The translations under genes and the position numbers were made by a program. A DNA stretch of 64,000 nt from Argopecten irradians. Taxonomy: Eukaryota > Mollusca > Bivalvia > Pectinida > Pectinidae. Location: contig NC_091134.1 in NCBI RefSeq assembly GCF_041381155.1, forward strand, positions 13,952,008-14,016,007. Direction: 5' to 3'. This document shows positions 61,865 to 64,000 of the stretch, piece after piece. The notes beneath the pieces are model-generated. The model was not told where the DNA came from and ran no database searches. It worked only from the letters and a program-made list of their open reading frames with translations. Within the stretch, counting starts at the first letter, position 1; the number at the start of each line of letters is the position of its first letter.

Positions 61865-62114
61865 AGATACATGTATATTTAAATAACTATAGAACTACCA
61901 TTATATCAAATGAAAGTTGACCGGATGTTTAGCTCTTCAAAATTCAAATTAGTCAACAATCAAAAACCGTAGCCAAAAATGAAGACCTCGTATTTTACGA
62001 GCATGTTAAGAAGAATAGTTGTCACATTTAACACCAATTTGAAACATTACAGTTTCATAAACATTCCTTAACTTTAAGAATTCCTTACTTAAAATTGTCC
62101 ATAGGAAATCATTA

Positions 62115-62625
62115 CAGTCTGTTTGTTTGATTAATTAACGTCATATTAACAGCCAGGGTCATGTAAGGACGGCCTCCCTTGTATGTAGTGTGTAGTGTGT
62201 ATGAAGTGCAAGGAAATTGTTTTGGGAGACTGCGGCATGTTAGTTTTGTTTCTTCTTGTATAGTGGAATTGTAGCCCTTTTTATATTGCTATATTACTGA
62301 AGCATGCCGCCGAAGACACCAAGCAACACATCCCATCCGGTCACATTATACTGACAACGTCTGAACCAGTCGTCCCACTCCTTGTATGCTGAGCGCTAAG
62401 CAGGAGCAGAAACTATCACTTTTATAGATTTTGGTGTGTCTAGGCTAGGTGAAAGAACCCAGAGCCTACCTCACAGGGGAGAGCGTTCAACAGAAGGCCA
62501 ATAGTGAGGCGGTATCAATGGAAACGCTAGGAAGAATAAAGTAAGTTAGGAAAAAGAGAAAAGATAAGATCCTGAATTTAGTCGCCTTTTACGATCACGC
62601 AATAGGGGCAGCAGGTATAATTCTA
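62115..62625 (-). mobile_element. Family A retroposon, 5'-truncated copy
   Basis: Tail TGTTTGTTTGATTAATTAAC and GTCATATTAACAGCCAGGG, full body order, ending in GGGGCAGCAGGTATAATTCT without the CCTGCAGG head. No target duplication recognised. Confidence 0.7.
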
Positions 62626-62640
62626 ACTCTAAGTAAGGCT

Positions 62641-63483
62641 CCTTAAGATTGTTTCCTCAACTTCTGTGATTCTTTCCTATGTAGAACTTTAAGTTAAGGG
62701 ATTCCTTAAAGTTAAGGAATGTTCGTGAAACTGGGCCCTACTACTTGAATATATACGATGTTTCGAAGATAGACGAAATGTTTGTCAAATATCCATGCCT
62801 TGATATTGGTTTTCGATATTTTAGTAAAATTACGCAATAAACTAAAACCCCATTTTTCCGAATAGACACTTGGCATCTGAATAGTTCGTATCTGTGTCTA
62901 TCCGAATGATCACTTTGTAAATGGATGATGAGTCAGGAAATAGGTCAGTAATTGGTAATGGCCAGAAAACACGTGTTGTGTCTGATTAACGGCCATGTGT
63001 CCGTCTTAGAGAATTGGTGGTCTGTTAAATTGTGTTACTACCGGACACTACCGCCCTGTTAACATGAAGCAGCTTGATAACTCTAAATGAGTCAAATTTG
63101 CAATTAACTCGATATATAGTTACTCACAGCGTCCGTATTCTGGCCTCTTCGAACCGACACCAGATGAACGCATGCGTACTACTGAACCAACCTCTATCTA
63201 CTTCCTGTTATCCTCGTTTTCAATGTCGACTCCATTGCAATATTAACTTCCTGCCATTCGAATGTTTGAGATGATAATCAAAACTGAATTTCAACATCAT
63301 GCATGGTTTTTAATAGTTTTTTTTATTCATATTTATTTATTTGTACGTTCAGAGTCATTTAGAGTACCGCTAATTGTGTGGCTGTGGCACAAACATGTAT
63401 ACATATAATACATGTTATTTTTTTATTTTCGGGAATTTTAATGCTGTTGGTCAACCCTGGGCTATATCCCATCTAGAATCGAG
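62641..63483. other. Gene-free spacer
   Basis: AAGGAATCCCTTAACTTAAAG-type self-complementary words near 62690-62715; nothing else supported. Confidence 0.35.
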
Positions 63484-63570
63484 ATGGCCGCTATCACCAT
63501 GCTGCCCCTGACGATCGCCACTACCAGGCTACGGACTGTTACTGGTCAGACAGAACACATACATTATCGT
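63484..63570 (+). CDS. Possible short first coding exon (29 codons)
   Basis: CGAGATGGCCGCT gives an ATG in good context, and 29 codons lead in phase 0 to a GTAAGT donor at 63571. The peptide starts MAAITMLPLTIATTRLRTVT: hydrophobic and basic, somewhat like a mitochondrial presequence. A second ATGGCCGCC lies at about 63673. No downstream exon is inside the window, so this is only a candidate. Confidence 0.22.
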
Positions 63571-64000
63571 GTAAGTGCCAATTTCTATGGGGTACAATAA
63601 ATGTGTTCTGTCGCCTTATCTCGCTCTCTACATCGCCATTACATATCGTCTTCACGCCTTCAGCCGCCCCAACATGGCCGCCACATGTAGGCTGTCTTCG
63701 GCTGCAAAAGAGGGGGAGACTTATGCTCTGTGTAAATCCATGTGTATGTATCGTTTTCTCCGTGTGGTTCCGTGTAATTTAGAAAGAATATTTTTCTTAT
63801 TTTGTCCGGTCTCATATCTTTTAAAGTGTTTTTATTTATTTATTTATTTATTATTGTTTGTACAAGATGCAACGTCTTACTATCAAATTAAGTTTTACAT
63901 TTGCAATAATTTGTTTTTTTTTTTAATATATAATGTTACTTTTCTCGGAGCTTTCATGTAAATTTTGAAACACAATATATTATAAAAAAAAACTGGAGCT
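63571..64000. other. Window end, AT-rich
   Basis: The open frame to 63961 is T-rich and hydrophobic by composition. It shows no recognised family and is more likely chance. Confidence 0.3.

Overview
This 64 kb window looks like AT-rich, intron-bearing animal DNA, most probably from a bivalve mollusc. It contains no prokaryotic operons. Its coding pieces are exons bounded by GT/AG splice sites and separated by long AT-rich DNA. The assignment to bivalves rests on repeat types I recognise from that group: hairpin-ended elements built on ~158- and ~170-bp tandem units, and tRNA-derived SINEs. It is an inference, not a database result. Several of the open frames begin at TTG or GTG, so I set animal starts at the first sensible ATG or at a splice site.

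The main result is an apparently complete ~6.7 kb DNA transposon of the ISL2EU/IS4EU type at about 9,461-16,201. Its ends are imperfect ~100-bp terminal inverted repeats. It carries two convergent, spliced, apparently intact genes. On the + strand (9,646-11,750) is a 554-residue SAP-SWIM-YqaJ (lambda-exonuclease-like) nuclease in two exons. On the - strand (16,075-13,549) is a 540-residue THAP + HTH + DDE transposase in four exons. A tRNA-derived SINE with a 9-bp target duplication and a 126-bp foldback lie between the two genes. The transposase would bind and cut the ends. The nuclease is presumably an accessory processing factor, although its role in this superfamily is not established.

Left of the transposon: a first coding exon of an SLC49-type major-facilitator transporter carries two compensating frameshifts (135-453). 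A hairpin-bounded element has eight ~158-bp tandem units (4,509-5,944). The 3' exon of a RecQ-like helicase (7,208-7,762) faces, tail to tail, a frameshifted DUF6589 exon (8,493-7,885).

Right of the transposon, about 48 kb has no gene I can identify. It is filled with repeats: a LINE 3' remnant (about 21.5-22.1 kb), foldbacks and MITEs (about 26.7-29.5 kb), and many copies of a ~525-bp retroposon ('family A'). Four copies are full or nearly full length, three of those have target-site duplications, and one more is 5'-truncated. Family A shares a 3' stem-loop tail with a separate tRNA-derived SINE. There is also a ~170-bp tandem element ending in a TTCG-loop hairpin, a 50-bp minisatellite of 13 units, and a 34-bp x 3 array of paired CRE-like sites. 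The desert may be intron or intergenic DNA; nothing here decides which.
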